Shown: positions 34,799 to 44,022 of the stretch, in pieces
How the letters are laid out: each line of letters begins with the position of its first letter
How positions within the stretch are numbered: position 1 is the first letter of the stretch
Assembly (NCBI RefSeq): GCF_900187505.1
Contig: NZ_FYDL01000010.1
Coordinates: forward strand, 224,257 to 288,256
Source of the DNA: Pseudomonas sp. Irchel s3h17
Lineage (GTDB): Bacteria; Pseudomonadota; Gammaproteobacteria; Pseudomonadales; Pseudomonadaceae
Direction: 5' to 3'
DNA length: 64,000 bases
The notes under the pieces: generated by a model
Seen by the model: only the letters and a program-made list of their open reading frames with translations
The model's database searches: none
What the model was told of the DNA's origin: nothing
Translations under genes and position numbers: made by a program

Positions 34799-35659
34799 TC
34801 AGGCGCAGGTGTCGAGGTTCAGGTGCAGGTTGTCGATCAGCCGGGTGGTGCCCAGGAAGGCGGCCACCAGAATGACCAGGTCACGATCCTGTGCGATGGC
34901 CGGACGCAGGGTCAGCCCATGGCGGATTTCCAGGTAGTCAGGGCGCAAGCCGGCGGCCTGCAGCTGTTCGACTTTCCCGGCCAGCAGTGCCGGGTAATCC
35001 CGTTCACCCTGTTTGATGGCCTCGGCGATGTCACTCAGCGTGCGATACACCACGGGCGCGACGGCACGTTGCTCTTGGCTGAGGAAGCCGTTGCGCGAAG
35101 ACAGCGCCAGGCCATCGGCGGCCCGTACGGTCGGTTCGCCGATGATCTGGATCGGCATGTTCAGGTCATGAACCAGGGCACGAATCACCGCCAGTTGCTG
35201 GTAGTCTTTCTGACCGAAGACCGCCAGGTCCGGCTGGACCATGTTGAACAGCTTGCTGACCACGGTCGCCACGCCTTCGAAATGCCCGGGACGGCTGGCA
35301 CCGCACAGGCCTTCAGCCAGCTGTGGAACGCTGACGCGGGTCTGGCCAGCCATGCCGTCGGGGTACATTTCTTCGACGCTTGGCGCGAACAGCAGGTGGC
35401 AGCCAGCCTGGAGCAGTTGCTCCTGGTCGGCGGCCAGGGTCCGCGGGTACTTGTCGAGGTCTTCGCCAGCGCCGAACTGCAGCGGGTTGACGAAAATGCT
35501 CGCCACCACGAAATCCACTCGCTGGGTGGCCTTGGTCACCAGCGCAACGTGACCGCTGTGCAGGTTGCCCATGGTCGGCACGAAGCCGATACGTTTACCT
35601 TCGCTGCGGGCGCGGGCGACGGCGGCACGCAGTTCGCGTACGGTCTTGACGGTGTTCAT
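34799..35659 (-). CDS. panC: Pantothenate synthetase (pantoate-beta-alanine ligase)
   Basis: Joins pantoate and beta-alanine using ATP. The 286-residue protein has the nucleotide-binding HIGH-like motif FVPTMGNLHSGHVALV, FVNPLQFGAGEDLDKYPR, FGQKDYQQLAVIRALVHDLN and the KSKS-like loop ALSSRNGFLS. Its start overlaps the panB stop by four bases. Confidence 0.97.
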   Translation of the reverse strand: MNTVKTVRELRAAVARARSEGKRIGFVPTMGNLHSGHVALVTKATQRVDFVVASIFVNPLQFGAGEDLDKYPRTLAADQEQLLQAGCHLLFAPSVEEMYPDGMAGQTRVSVPQLAEGLCGASRPGHFEGVATVVSKLFNMVQPDLAVFGQKDYQQLAVIRALVHDLNMPIQIIGEPTVRAADGLALSSRNGFLSQEQRAVAPVVYRTLSDIAEAIKQGERDYPALLAGKVEQLQAAGLRPDYLEIRHGLTLRPAIAQDRDLVILVAAFLGTTRLIDNLHLNLDTCA

Positions 35660-36456
35660 GCCGAGAACCCGTGCTCAGCGCCCGGGAAGGTCGCGGCCTT
35701 GACTTCGCTGACGTAGGCACTCAGGGCCGCCTGGATGCTGTCCTGGCCGGCCATGAAGTTTTTCACGAACTTGGGCGCGCGGCCGGTGAGCGACAGCCCC
35801 AGCATGTCGTGCAGGACCAGGACCTGGCCGTCGGTGGCGTTGCCAGCACCGATGCCGATCACGGGGATCTTCACGGCCTGGGTGATTTCTGCGGCCAGCT
35901 CGCTCGGTACGCATTCGAGCAGCAGCATCGCCGCGCCGGCCTGTTCCAGGGCGATGGCGTCGGCGCGCATCTGCCGCGCCTGGTTTTCATTGCGGCCCTG
36001 GACTTTATAGCCGCCCAGAATGTTCACCGACTGTGGGGTCAGCCCCATGTGGGCACAGACCGGGATACCGCGTTCGGCCAGCAGGCGAATCGAGTCGGCC
36101 AGCCACAGCGCGCCTTCGACTTTGACCATGTGCGCGCCGGCCTGCATCAACAGGGCGCTGTTGACCATGGCTTGCTCATTGGTGGCATAGGCCATGAACG
36201 GCAGATCCGCGAGGATCAAGGCATCGGTGTTACCGCGCTTGACTGCCGCGACGTGGTACGCCATTTCGGCGGTGGTCACGGGCAGGGTGCTGTCATGTCC
36301 CTGCAGCACCATGCCGAGGGAGTCGCCCACCAGTAACACTTCAACGCCGGCTTCATTGCAGGCGTGAGCGAAGGTAGCGTCATAGCAGGTCAGCATGCTG
36401 ATCTTTTCACCTTTCTGCTTGAGGCTCTGCAGGGTGGTGAGGGTAATAGCTGGCAT
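35656..36456 (-). CDS. panB: 3-methyl-2-oxobutanoate hydroxymethyltransferase
   Basis: First committed step of pantothenate synthesis: transfers a hydroxymethyl group to alpha-ketoisovalerate, itself the product of the valine pathway encoded at 57.8-61 kb. The 266-residue protein has the Mg2+/substrate residues in VLLVGDSLGMVLQGHDST and VIGIGAGNATDGQVLVLHD. Start: MPAITLTTLQ with AGGA upstream; a further ATG five codons upstream is less likely. Confidence 0.97.
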   Translation of the reverse strand: MPAITLTTLQSLKQKGEKISMLTCYDATFAHACNEAGVEVLLVGDSLGMVLQGHDSTLPVTTAEMAYHVAAVKRGNTDALILADLPFMAYATNEQAMVNSALLMQAGAHMVKVEGALWLADSIRLLAERGIPVCAHMGLTPQSVNILGGYKVQGRNENQARQMRADAIALEQAGAAMLLLECVPSELAAEITQAVKIPVIGIGAGNATDGQVLVLHDMLGLSLTGRAPKFVKNFMAGQDSIQAALSAYVSEVKAATFPGAEHGFSA

Positions 36457-36731
36457 GTAAAGGATCCTCATTCAGGCGCTTGGAAAACTACTGCGAGTAA
36501 CGCGCGTGATTCTTCATTTACTCAGGCGCACGGTCTTTTGTCGTGCTTGAAAAGCCTGGATGGCGCCCTTTAGTGCCGTGTTGGCGGCAGCGGGACGCCT
36601 ATAGTCGTGAGGAGAACTCGGGAAGTCAATTGGATGTGTTACCGCAAGGTTACTGCCTGGGTGTTACCGGCGTTACTGATGCGATTCAGCAGAAACCGTC
36701 GCAGTACCCTCGGCCTGTGGGGGCGGTGCCC

Positions 36732-37217
36732 CTACAGGCTGGGGGTGCGCTCCAGCCCGACGAACGGACAGGCCGCCAGCAGGTCGCGCAACAGACGGCC
36801 ATCTGCCAATTGCAGGTCGGCGGGGGCCAGTTCGGCCAGCGGGTAGAGCACAAAGGCCCGTTCCTGCATATGGTAATGGGGCACCTTGAGGCGTGGTTCG
36901 TCGATCAGGCGGTTGCCGAACAGCAGAATATCCAGGTCCAGCGTGCGCGGCCCCCAGCGTTCGAGGCGCTCGCGGCCCTGGTCGTTTTCGATGGCTTGCA
37001 GCGCGTCGAGCAGTTCGAGCGGCGCCAATAGGCTGTCCAGCGCTGCCGCCGCGTTGGTATAGCGCGGCTGGCCAGGCAGCAAGGAGTCACTCTGATAGAA
37101 GGTCGAGACCCCGGCCAGTGTTGTCCGGGGCAATTGCGCCAGCGCGTCAACAGCGCTGCGCAACTGTTCAGCGGGGGCCGCGAGGTTGCTGCCCATGCCT
37201 ATGTAGATGCGTTCCAT
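36732..37217 (-). CDS. folK: HPPK (7,8-dihydro-6-hydroxymethylpterin pyrophosphokinase)
   Basis: Folate pathway enzyme. The 161-residue protein has the HPPK signature RWGPRTLDLDILLFG with the Mg2+-binding aspartates and begins IYIGMGSNLAAPAEQL. It starts four bases after the pcnB stop. Between its stop and panB lie about 275 bases upstream of folK's downstream neighbour; these contain only a fragmentary REP-like palindrome. Confidence 0.96.
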   Translation of the reverse strand: MERIYIGMGSNLAAPAEQLRSAVDALAQLPRTTLAGVSTFYQSDSLLPGQPRYTNAAAALDSLLAPLELLDALQAIENDQGRERLERWGPRTLDLDILLFGNRLIDEPRLKVPHYHMQERAFVLYPLAELAPADLQLADGRLLRDLLAACPFVGLERTPSL

Positions 37218-37221
37218 CGAC

Positions 37222-38625
37222 TTACTCGCCTGACGAGTTCGTGCTGCCGGCGGCACGTTTGCGCTTGGCGCCACCGCTGCGGCGACGTTTGCGCGGTGCA
37301 CCGCTGGCGCCCTCGTCCTTGTTGCCGAGGTCGCGAATCATGTCGCGACGCTCACTGTCGTTGGCGTCCTGATAGTCCGTCCACCACTCGCCCAGGCCGT
37401 CGGTCTGCTCGCCGGCGCTTTCGCGCAGCAGCAGGAAGTCGTAGCCGGCGCGGAAGCGCGGATTGTCCAGCAGCAGATCGGCGCGTTTGCCGCTGCGACG
37501 TGGCAAGCGTTCCTGCATGTCCCAGATCTCGCGGATCGGCAGGGTGAAGCGCTTGGGAATCGCGATACGCTGGCACTGCTCGCTGATCAGTTCGTGGGCG
37601 GCTTCCTGCATCGCCGGAATCGGCGGCATGCCACGGTCCTGCAGGCGCAGTACGCGGGCTGGCAGGGCTGGCCACAGGAGGGCGGCGAACAGGAAGGCAG
37701 GTGTCACCGGCTTGTTCTGCTTGATCCGCAGGTCAGTGTTGATCAGCGCTTCACTGATCAGGGTGTGGGTATAGGTCGGATTGTGTTCCAGTGCTTCGGC
37801 GCTGGCCGGGAACAAGGGATCGAACAATTGCAGGTCGACCAGCATCTCGAAGGTATCGGCCGCATGCCCCGAGAGGAACAGCTTCAATACTTCTTCGAAC
37901 AGGCGGGCCGACGGGATCTCGCGCAGCATCGGTGCCAGGCCACGAATCGGCAGGGCGCTGTGCTTCTCGATGCCGAAGTCGAGCTTGGCGGCGAAGCGCA
38001 CGGCTCGCAGCATGCGTACCGGGTCTTCCTGGTAGCGCTGGGTCGGGTCGCCGATCAGGCGGGTCAGGCGGTTGCGGATGTCGTGTACGCCGTTGGCGTA
38101 ATCGAGAATGCGCTCGCTGACCGGGTCGTAATACAGGGCATTGATGGTGAAGTCGCGGCGTTGCGCGTCTTCTTCCAGGGTGCCGTATACGTTGTCGCGC
38201 AGAATGCGCCCGCTTTCGTTACGCGAGGACTGGTTGCTGTCTTCCTCTTCGTCGTTTTGCGGGTGATTGGCGCGGAAGGTCGCGACCTCGATGATTTCGC
38301 GGCCAAAGTGGATGTGTACCAGCTTGAAGCGGCGGCCAATGATCCGTGCATTGCGAAACTCGGCGCGGACCTGTTCCGGCGTGGCGCTGGTGGCGACGTC
38401 GAAATCCTTGGGGGTGATGTTGAGCAGCATGTCGCGCACGCAGCCGCCGACCAGATAAGCCTGGTACCCGGCGTTCTGCAAGCGTTCGACGATGTTCACC
38501 GCATAACGGCTGAACTGGGCCTTCTGCAGCGAATGTTGGCCGCTGTTGAGGACTTCAGGCGTGCTACGAATGTGTTGCGTACGACGCAAGGGAGAACGGA
38601 ATGACTGGAACAGCTTCTTCAGCAT
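37222..38625 (-). CDS. pcnB: Poly(A) polymerase I
   Basis: Adds 3' poly(A) tails that promote RNA decay. The 467-residue protein belongs to the class II nucleotidyltransferases: YLVGGCVRDMLL and KDFDVATSATPEQV hold the glycine-rich turn and catalytic aspartates, then VEVATFR-like REIIEVATFRANHP and RRDFTINALYYDP. A basic low-complexity tail (KRRRSGGAKRKRA) is usual for PcnB. Start: MLKKLFQSF; upstream open frame has no family sequence. It directly follows crcZ on the same strand, as in P. aeruginosa. Confidence 0.95.
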   Translation of the reverse strand: MLKKLFQSFRSPLRRTQHIRSTPEVLNSGQHSLQKAQFSRYAVNIVERLQNAGYQAYLVGGCVRDMLLNITPKDFDVATSATPEQVRAEFRNARIIGRRFKLVHIHFGREIIEVATFRANHPQNDEEEDSNQSSRNESGRILRDNVYGTLEEDAQRRDFTINALYYDPVSERILDYANGVHDIRNRLTRLIGDPTQRYQEDPVRMLRAVRFAAKLDFGIEKHSALPIRGLAPMLREIPSARLFEEVLKLFLSGHAADTFEMLVDLQLFDPLFPASAEALEHNPTYTHTLISEALINTDLRIKQNKPVTPAFLFAALLWPALPARVLRLQDRGMPPIPAMQEAAHELISEQCQRIAIPKRFTLPIREIWDMQERLPRRSGKRADLLLDNPRFRAGYDFLLLRESAGEQTDGLGEWWTDYQDANDSERRDMIRDLGNKDEGASGAPRKRRRSGGAKRKRAAGSTNSSGE

Positions 38626-38799
38626 GGGATGCACTGTTTGAAGGAATGTTCGGCCATAACGAAGAATGACCGCATGATGGGCGGGGATTCTAGCATTTAG
38701 TCGAGGGATGGTGTAGGACACAGCAAATATGAGCTGCAGTCCATGGCTACAAAGGTAAAGCGCAGGGGGGAGGGGCTGAATCGCGGACGCTACAAAAGC

Positions 38800-39176
38800 T
38801 ACAGAAACCACAAGGGGAGCCGAAGCTCCCCAAGAAGTAGTTGCATGCTCTATTTTTATTATTGGTTTCGGGCTTCTTGTTTTTGTGTCGCGCCCTTGTC
38901 ATGAGGTTTTCCCTTCATGACCCTCCCAATCGGGAGCCAAGAGCAAACGGATTGCTTTGATCGCTGTGTTGCAATGATCGATCTGATCCAACCAGTTCAG
39001 GCTCTGCCTTAGGGCAGTTTTTGTTGTTCTCGGCCTGGTTGTGGGGCAAGCCCCAAATACAACGCCTCTCCAAAAGAATCAGTTAGCTACGCCTCTCGCC
39101 GTCTTGTTTTTATTGTGCGTGAGTCGATTCGTCTTATTTTTATTGTCTTGTGCATTGCTTGTTATTGTTCTTGTAC
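38800..39176 (-). ncRNA. crcZ: CrcZ, Hfq/Crc-sequestering small RNA
   Basis: Located between cbrB and pcnB, the known place of crcZ. On the minus strand the RNA holds at least six A-rich AAnAAnAA motifs, among them AAGAACAATAACAAGC near the 5' end, AATAAAAATAAGA, AATAAAAACAAGA, AACAACAAAAA, AAAAACAAGAAG and AATAATAAAAATA. It ends with a terminator stem GGGGAGC / GCTCCCC around CGAA (38814-38831) and a T-rich tail. Transcription is expected to begin near 39176, 11 or 12 bases after a sigma-54 promoter. CrcZ soaks up Hfq/Crc and relieves catabolite repression. The 3' end is approximate. Confidence 0.92.
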
Positions 39177-39186
39177 CAGACATATA

Positions 39187-39202
39187 GCAGGAGCCGTGCC
39201 AA
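39187..39202 (-). promoter_or_regulatory. Sigma-54 promoter of crcZ
   Basis: On the minus strand TTGGCACGGCTCCTGC, a near-perfect -24/-12 element (TGGCACG-N4-TTGC with one mismatch). Confidence 0.92.
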
Positions 39203-39260
39203 CTGTTGTGATCCCCAGCAAAACAAGGGGTTAGGTGGGTTTTACGCTTTGTTTCAGGCG

Positions 39261-39296
39261 AAAAAAAACCGGGGCTTCGTTACCGTAAGCCCCGGC
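39261..39296 (-). terminator. Terminator of cbrB
   Basis: Stem CCGGGGCTT / AAGCCCCGG with eight T residues following on the minus strand. It separates the cbrAB transcript from the crcZ promoter. Confidence 0.92.
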
Positions 39297-39299
39297 TTC

Positions 39300-39349
39300 T
39301 GTTACGAAAAAAGCTGCGGTAACAGTTTTTTCACATATTTAGGTGTTAC
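39300..39349 (-). promoter_or_regulatory. Candidate CbrB upstream activating sites for crcZ
   Basis: TGTTAC-N13-GTAACA (39300-39324) and a further TGTTAC at 39344-39349 lie about 100-145 bases upstream of the crcZ -24 element. TGTTAC/GTAACA half-sites are what I recall of CbrB targets at crcZ and crcY. Not tested here. Confidence 0.7.
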
Positions 39350-39371
39350 TTGCACATTCGACAGGTGACAT

Positions 39372-40808
39372 TCAGCTCTCGCTGGCCACACCGGTCTTGC
39401 GCCGTGGGATACCCAGGCGCTGGCGACGTTCCCACAGGCATTTACGGCTGACCCCGAGTTTGCGAGCCAGCTCGGTTTCGGTCATGTGGTCCTGGTGTTC
39501 GAGCACGAAGTGCTGGAAGTAGTCTTCCAGCGACAGGTCTTCGGTGGGTTCGTGACTGGTGTTGGTGGCACTGCCCTGTTGCGGTGCCAATCCGATGAAT
39601 TCGTCTTCTTCCAGGTCACCGAGTTCGATGTCGATGCCCAGCAGCTCGGCAGAAATCTCCGGGCTTTCGCACAGAATCACCGCACGCTCGACAGCGTTCT
39701 CCAGTTCGCGCACGTTACCTGGCCAGCTGTAGTGACGAATCGCCTGCTCGGCGTCGGGTGCGAACTTCAGGTCGTTGCGATTGACCCGTGCGCTTTGGCG
39801 CACGAGGAAGGCATTGGCGATTTCGTTGACGTCGGCGCCGCGCTCACGCAAGGCTGGCAGTTTCAGGGCGATCACGTGGAGACGGTAATACAGGTCTTCA
39901 CGGAACTGGCCGATCTTGGCCAGGCTCTTGAGGTCGCGGTGTGTCGCCGCGATCAGGCGTACGTCGACCTTCTGCGATTGAACCGAACCGACGCGGCGGA
40001 TCTCGCCTTCCTGCAGTACACGCAGCAGGCGAGCCTGGGCTTCCAGTGGCAATTCGCCGATCTCGTCGAGGAACAGGGTGCCACCGTCCGCGGCTTCCAC
40101 CAGGCCTGCGCGCCCGGCGCTGGCACCGGTAAAGGCGCCTTTCTCGTGGCCGAACAGTTCGGACTCGATCAGGCTTTCCGGAATGGCCGCGCAGTTCACC
40201 GAAATCATGGGTGCCTTGGCGCGCCTGGACAAGTTGTGCAGGGCGCGGGCGACCAGCTCCTTGCCGGTACCGGATTCACCCTGGATCAGCACATTGGAGT
40301 CCGTCGGTGCCACTTTGCGGATTTTGCCGTACAGGTCCTGCATGGGCGGGCAGGAACCGATGATGCCGATTTCGCCGTTGCTGGCGTCGACCCCGGGCTT
40401 GTCGCTGCCATTGGCCGCTTTGCCAGCCGGGCGTTCACCGGTCGTGCTCTGGGTGGTTTGTCGGTCACGCAGAATGCGTGCGACGGCCTGGAGCATTTCG
40501 TCGTGGTCGAAAGGCTTGGCGATGTAGTCCACCGCACCCATCTTCATCGAATCGACCGCCGAGCGCAGGCTGGCGTAGCTGGTCATGATCAGCACCGGAG
40601 TGCCCTGGCCAAGCTTGATCAGCTCGGTGCCCGGGGCGCCCGGCAGGCGCAGGTCACTGACAATCAGGTCGAACGTGGGAATGCTGAAGCGTTCTTGTGC
40701 TTCCTGCACTGAACCGGCTTCGCTGACCTGGTACTGGTTACGTTCCAGCAGGCGGCGCAAGGCGGAGCGGATAATGGTTTCGTCTTCGACGATCAAAATG
40801 TGCGGCAT
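39372..40808 (-). CDS. cbrB: Sigma-54 response regulator CbrB
   Basis: Partner of CbrA; activates crcZ and carbon/nitrogen utilisation genes. The 478-residue protein has a receiver domain (phospho-acceptor Asp52 in VSDLRLPG), an AAA+ domain with Walker A GESGTGKE and an intact GAFTGA loop, and a C-terminal Fis-type helix-turn-helix (MTETELARKLGVSRKCLWER). It starts 22 bases after cbrA ends. The crcZ gene downstream confirms the identity. Confidence 0.97.
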   Translation of the reverse strand: MPHILIVEDETIIRSALRRLLERNQYQVSEAGSVQEAQERFSIPTFDLIVSDLRLPGAPGTELIKLGQGTPVLIMTSYASLRSAVDSMKMGAVDYIAKPFDHDEMLQAVARILRDRQTTQSTTGERPAGKAANGSDKPGVDASNGEIGIIGSCPPMQDLYGKIRKVAPTDSNVLIQGESGTGKELVARALHNLSRRAKAPMISVNCAAIPESLIESELFGHEKGAFTGASAGRAGLVEAADGGTLFLDEIGELPLEAQARLLRVLQEGEIRRVGSVQSQKVDVRLIAATHRDLKSLAKIGQFREDLYYRLHVIALKLPALRERGADVNEIANAFLVRQSARVNRNDLKFAPDAEQAIRHYSWPGNVRELENAVERAVILCESPEISAELLGIDIELGDLEEDEFIGLAPQQGSATNTSHEPTEDLSLEDYFQHFVLEHQDHMTETELARKLGVSRKCLWERRQRLGIPRRKTGVASES

Positions 40809-40830
40809 TGATTCGATTCTCTCGACGGTC

Positions 40831-43785
40831 TCAGTTCACAGCGGACGTCGCTTCGACATGACGCGGTAAGGTCACCCGGATACGGGTGCCGCGTTGGCTT
40901 TGTGTGTCAGCCGGGCTGTCGATGGTGATTTGTCCATAATGCTCTTCAACGATGGAATAGACCAGTGCAAGGCCCAGACCGGTGCCTTCGCCAGGATCCT
41001 TGGTGGTGAAGAAGGGTTCGAACAATCGGTCCATGATGCTCGAGGGTATACCGCTGCCTTCGTCTTCGACGATCAGATCGATCGTGTGTTCGTTGGCTTC
41101 GCTCTTGACCCGTACCGCACTGCCGGCTGGCGAGGCGTCACGGGCGTTGGACAGCAGATTGATCAGGACCTGGGCGAGCCGTTGCGGGTCGCCATCGACC
41201 CAGTGTTCAGGGTCGCACAGGTTGAAGAACTGGACTTCGAAGTTGCGTCGGTTCAAGGCCAGCAGGCCAATGGCGTCCTGGGCCACTTCGGCCAGGCAGA
41301 CCGGTTCGTCATTGTGCTGGTGGCTGCCGGCGTGGGCGAAGCTCATCAAGGATTGCACGATGCGTGACACACGCTTGGTCTGTTCGAGGATCTGCCCGCT
41401 GATTTCCGTGATTTCGCCGTCTTCTTCACGCTCTTCGCGCAGGTTCTGCGCCAGGCAGGCGATGCCGGTGATCGGGTTGCCGATCTCGTGGGCCACGCCG
41501 GCGGCCAGGCGACCGATGCTCGCCAGGCGTTCGGAATGCACCAGTTTGTCTTCGAGCATCTGGGTTTCGGTCAAGTCCTCGACCAGTAACACCAGGCCGC
41601 TGTTGCCCGGCGCGAGGGGTTCATCGATCGCCGCTTTGTGCAGGTTCAGCCAGCGGGTCTGGCCATCGAGGGCCAAGTGCTGTTTGTGCAAGTGTTCGTC
41701 CGGCACGTTGATGAAGCCTTGCAGCAATTCTTTCCAGGGCTCGCCCAGGGTGCTCAGGCGTGAACCGACCACGCGCTGCGCGGCAATCCCGGTCAGCTCC
41801 TCCATGGCTTTGTTCCACATGAGGATTTCCTGGTCCTTGGCCAACGAACACACGCCCATTGGCAACTCTTGCAAGGTCTGGCGGTGATAACGGCGCAGGG
41901 CATCGAGTTCGGCGGCAAGGCCGGTGAGCCGCGAGTGGTAATCCTCGAGGCGGCTTTCGATGAAGTGAATGTCCTCGGTGACGTAGTTTTCGCCGCCGGC
42001 CTTGTACGGCAGGAAGGTTTCCACCATGTCCTGGGCAACACTGGGGCCCATCAGCCCGGACAGGTTGGCTTCGATCCGGTCGCGCAAGCGGCGCAGCGCG
42101 TAGGGGCGACGTTCATCGAACGGCAGGTAGAGGTCGCGCAAGGCTTGCTCGACTTCTTTTTGCGCGGCCTTGGCGCCCAAGGGCTTGGCCAATTGGGTGG
42201 CGAACTCCTGGGGTGAGGCGGCGTGCAGTTCACGGCGCTGCGGACGGTGCACGTTGTCCACCGCACACGCTTCGGCGGCACTGGCTTCTTCGGTGCTGGC
42301 GTTGGTGAACAGCGAGACCAGCGTGAATATCAGTACGTTGGCGGCCAGCGAGGCAATCGCCGCCATGTGCCAGCTGGTGTCGTCGAGCACATAGATCATG
42401 TTCAGCAGCGGTATGTAGAACCCCTGCAGATTGCCCACCAGTGGCAACAGCATGGTCACCAGCCAGACCAGGACCCCCGCCATCAATCCGCCGATAAAAC
42501 CGCGACGGTTGGCGGTCGGCCAGTAAAGAACGGACAGCACGCCCGGCAGGAACTGCAGGGTGGCGACGAACGCGACGATGCCCAGGTTGGCCAGGTCTTG
42601 CTCGGCGCCCAGCATCAGGTAGAAACCATAACCGGCCATGATGATCGCGACGATCAGCGCCCGGCGGGTCCACTTCAGCCAGCGGTAGATGTTGCCTTCG
42701 GCAGGCGGCTGGTACAGCGGCAGCACCAGGTGGTTCAGGGCCATCCCGGACAGCGCCAGGGTGGTGACAATGATCAGGCCGCTGGCGGCCGACAACCCAC
42801 CGACATAGGCCAGCAGGGCCAGCGCCTTGTTGTTGGCGGCGATGCCGATGCCAAGGGTGAAGTACTCCGGGTTGGTGGTGGCGCCCAGTTTCAGGCCGGC
42901 CCAGAGAATCAGCGGCACGGCCAGGCTCATCAGCAACAGGAACAGCGGCAGGCCCCAGCTCGCACTGACCAGCGAGCGCGGGTTGAGGTTTTCGGTGAAG
43001 GTCATGTGGTACATGTGCGGCATCACGATGGCCGAGGCGAAGAACACCAACAACAGTGTGCGCCATGGACCTTCTTGCAGCGGGGTGTGCAGGGCGGCGA
43101 GGGCGGTCTGGTTTTGCAGCAGCCACAGCTCCAGCTGTTGCGGGCCGTCGAACACGCCGTACAAGGCATACAGGCCGACGCCGCCAATGGCGATCAGCTT
43201 GATGACCGACTCAAAGGCAATCGCGAACACCAGGCCTTCGTGTTTCTCCCGGGTCGCGATGTGCCGCGAGCCGAAGAAAATCGTGAACAGGGTGATCAGG
43301 GCGCAAAAACTCAAGGCGACCCGGTGTTGCACGGGCTCGCGGGTGAGGATGCCGATGGAGTCGGCGACCGCCTGGATCTGCAGGGCAAGCAGGGGCAGCA
43401 CGGCAATCAGCATGAAGATCGTGGTCAGCGCGCCCGCCCAGGTGCTGCGAAAGCGAAACGCAAACAGGTCGGCCAGCGACGACAGCTGATAGGTGCGGGT
43501 GATTTTCAGGATCGGGTACAGCAGCACCGGTGCCAGCAGAAACGCCCCGGAAACCCCGAGGTAGCTGGAGAGAAAGCCGTAGCCGTACTGGTAGGCCAGG
43601 CCTACCGTGCCGTAGAACGCCCAGGCGCTGGCATAGACACCCAGTGACAGGGTGTAGGTCAGCGGGTGGCGAATGATCGCTCGCGGGATCATTCCGCGTT
43701 CACTGACCCAGGCAACGCCGAACAGCACCGCCAGGTACGCGGCGCTGATCAGGATCATCTGGGTCAGGCTAAAGCTCATCGGCAT
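40831..43785 (-). CDS. cbrA: Sensor kinase CbrA with sodium/solute symporter domain
   Basis: A 984-residue hybrid of transporter and kinase. Residues 1-500 form an SLC5/SSS transporter with about 13 membrane segments (known to transport histidine in P. putida), followed by a linker (STAC region), a PAS domain (about 630-740), and a histidine kinase with H-box LAAGVAHEIGNP (His766) and ATPase motifs VLINLLSNARDA and GLGLALVYSIVEEHYG. The ATG lies 17 bases inside the cbrX stop, so the two are translationally linked; an alternative start two codons in (MSFSLTQ) is possible. Confidence 0.96.
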   Translation of the reverse strand: MPMSFSLTQMILISAAYLAVLFGVAWVSERGMIPRAIIRHPLTYTLSLGVYASAWAFYGTVGLAYQYGYGFLSSYLGVSGAFLLAPVLLYPILKITRTYQLSSLADLFAFRFRSTWAGALTTIFMLIAVLPLLALQIQAVADSIGILTREPVQHRVALSFCALITLFTIFFGSRHIATREKHEGLVFAIAFESVIKLIAIGGVGLYALYGVFDGPQQLELWLLQNQTALAALHTPLQEGPWRTLLLVFFASAIVMPHMYHMTFTENLNPRSLVSASWGLPLFLLLMSLAVPLILWAGLKLGATTNPEYFTLGIGIAANNKALALLAYVGGLSAASGLIIVTTLALSGMALNHLVLPLYQPPAEGNIYRWLKWTRRALIVAIIMAGYGFYLMLGAEQDLANLGIVAFVATLQFLPGVLSVLYWPTANRRGFIGGLMAGVLVWLVTMLLPLVGNLQGFYIPLLNMIYVLDDTSWHMAAIASLAANVLIFTLVSLFTNASTEEASAAEACAVDNVHRPQRRELHAASPQEFATQLAKPLGAKAAQKEVEQALRDLYLPFDERRPYALRRLRDRIEANLSGLMGPSVAQDMVETFLPYKAGGENYVTEDIHFIESRLEDYHSRLTGLAAELDALRRYHRQTLQELPMGVCSLAKDQEILMWNKAMEELTGIAAQRVVGSRLSTLGEPWKELLQGFINVPDEHLHKQHLALDGQTRWLNLHKAAIDEPLAPGNSGLVLLVEDLTETQMLEDKLVHSERLASIGRLAAGVAHEIGNPITGIACLAQNLREEREEDGEITEISGQILEQTKRVSRIVQSLMSFAHAGSHQHNDEPVCLAEVAQDAIGLLALNRRNFEVQFFNLCDPEHWVDGDPQRLAQVLINLLSNARDASPAGSAVRVKSEANEHTIDLIVEDEGSGIPSSIMDRLFEPFFTTKDPGEGTGLGLALVYSIVEEHYGQITIDSPADTQSQRGTRIRVTLPRHVEATSAVN

Positions 43786-43945
43786 CTTTTTGGCTCTGCA
43801 GGATGAAGGTCACGACGATCAGGATCAGCCACAGCAAGTACGGCCGATACCAGGCGCCAGTAGCGTCGATCCACCAGTCCATGATGGCGGGGGAGAACAG
43901 ATAGATCCCCACTACCAGGAGCAGGACCAAGCGATAGATGTACAT
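43769..43945 (-). CDS. cbrX: CbrX, small membrane protein upstream of CbrA
   Basis: A 58-residue protein, MYIYRLVLLLVVGIYLFSPA then IMDWWIDATGAWYRPYLLWL and ILIVVTFILQSQKDADEL, with two predicted membrane segments. It overlaps the cbrA start by 17 bases in another frame and has GAGAGGCCGGG before the ATG. A small gene in this position, cotranscribed with cbrAB, has been named cbrX in pseudomonads. Likely a modulator of CbrA; the mechanism is not evident from sequence. Confidence 0.88.
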   Translation of the reverse strand: MYIYRLVLLLVVGIYLFSPAIMDWWIDATGAWYRPYLLWLILIVVTFILQSQKDADEL

Positions 43946-44022
43946 CCCGGCCTCTCTTTATTGTGTGCGTGCCCGAAAACGTGCGGCGATGGTAACGGAT
44001 GGGCGCCAACCTGCAAGCTTAG

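Noticed and set aside
36717..36745. A REP element at the 3' end of folK.
   Set aside because: TGTGGGGGCGGTGCCCCTACA forms only a short palindrome that runs into the folK stop; too degraded to call.
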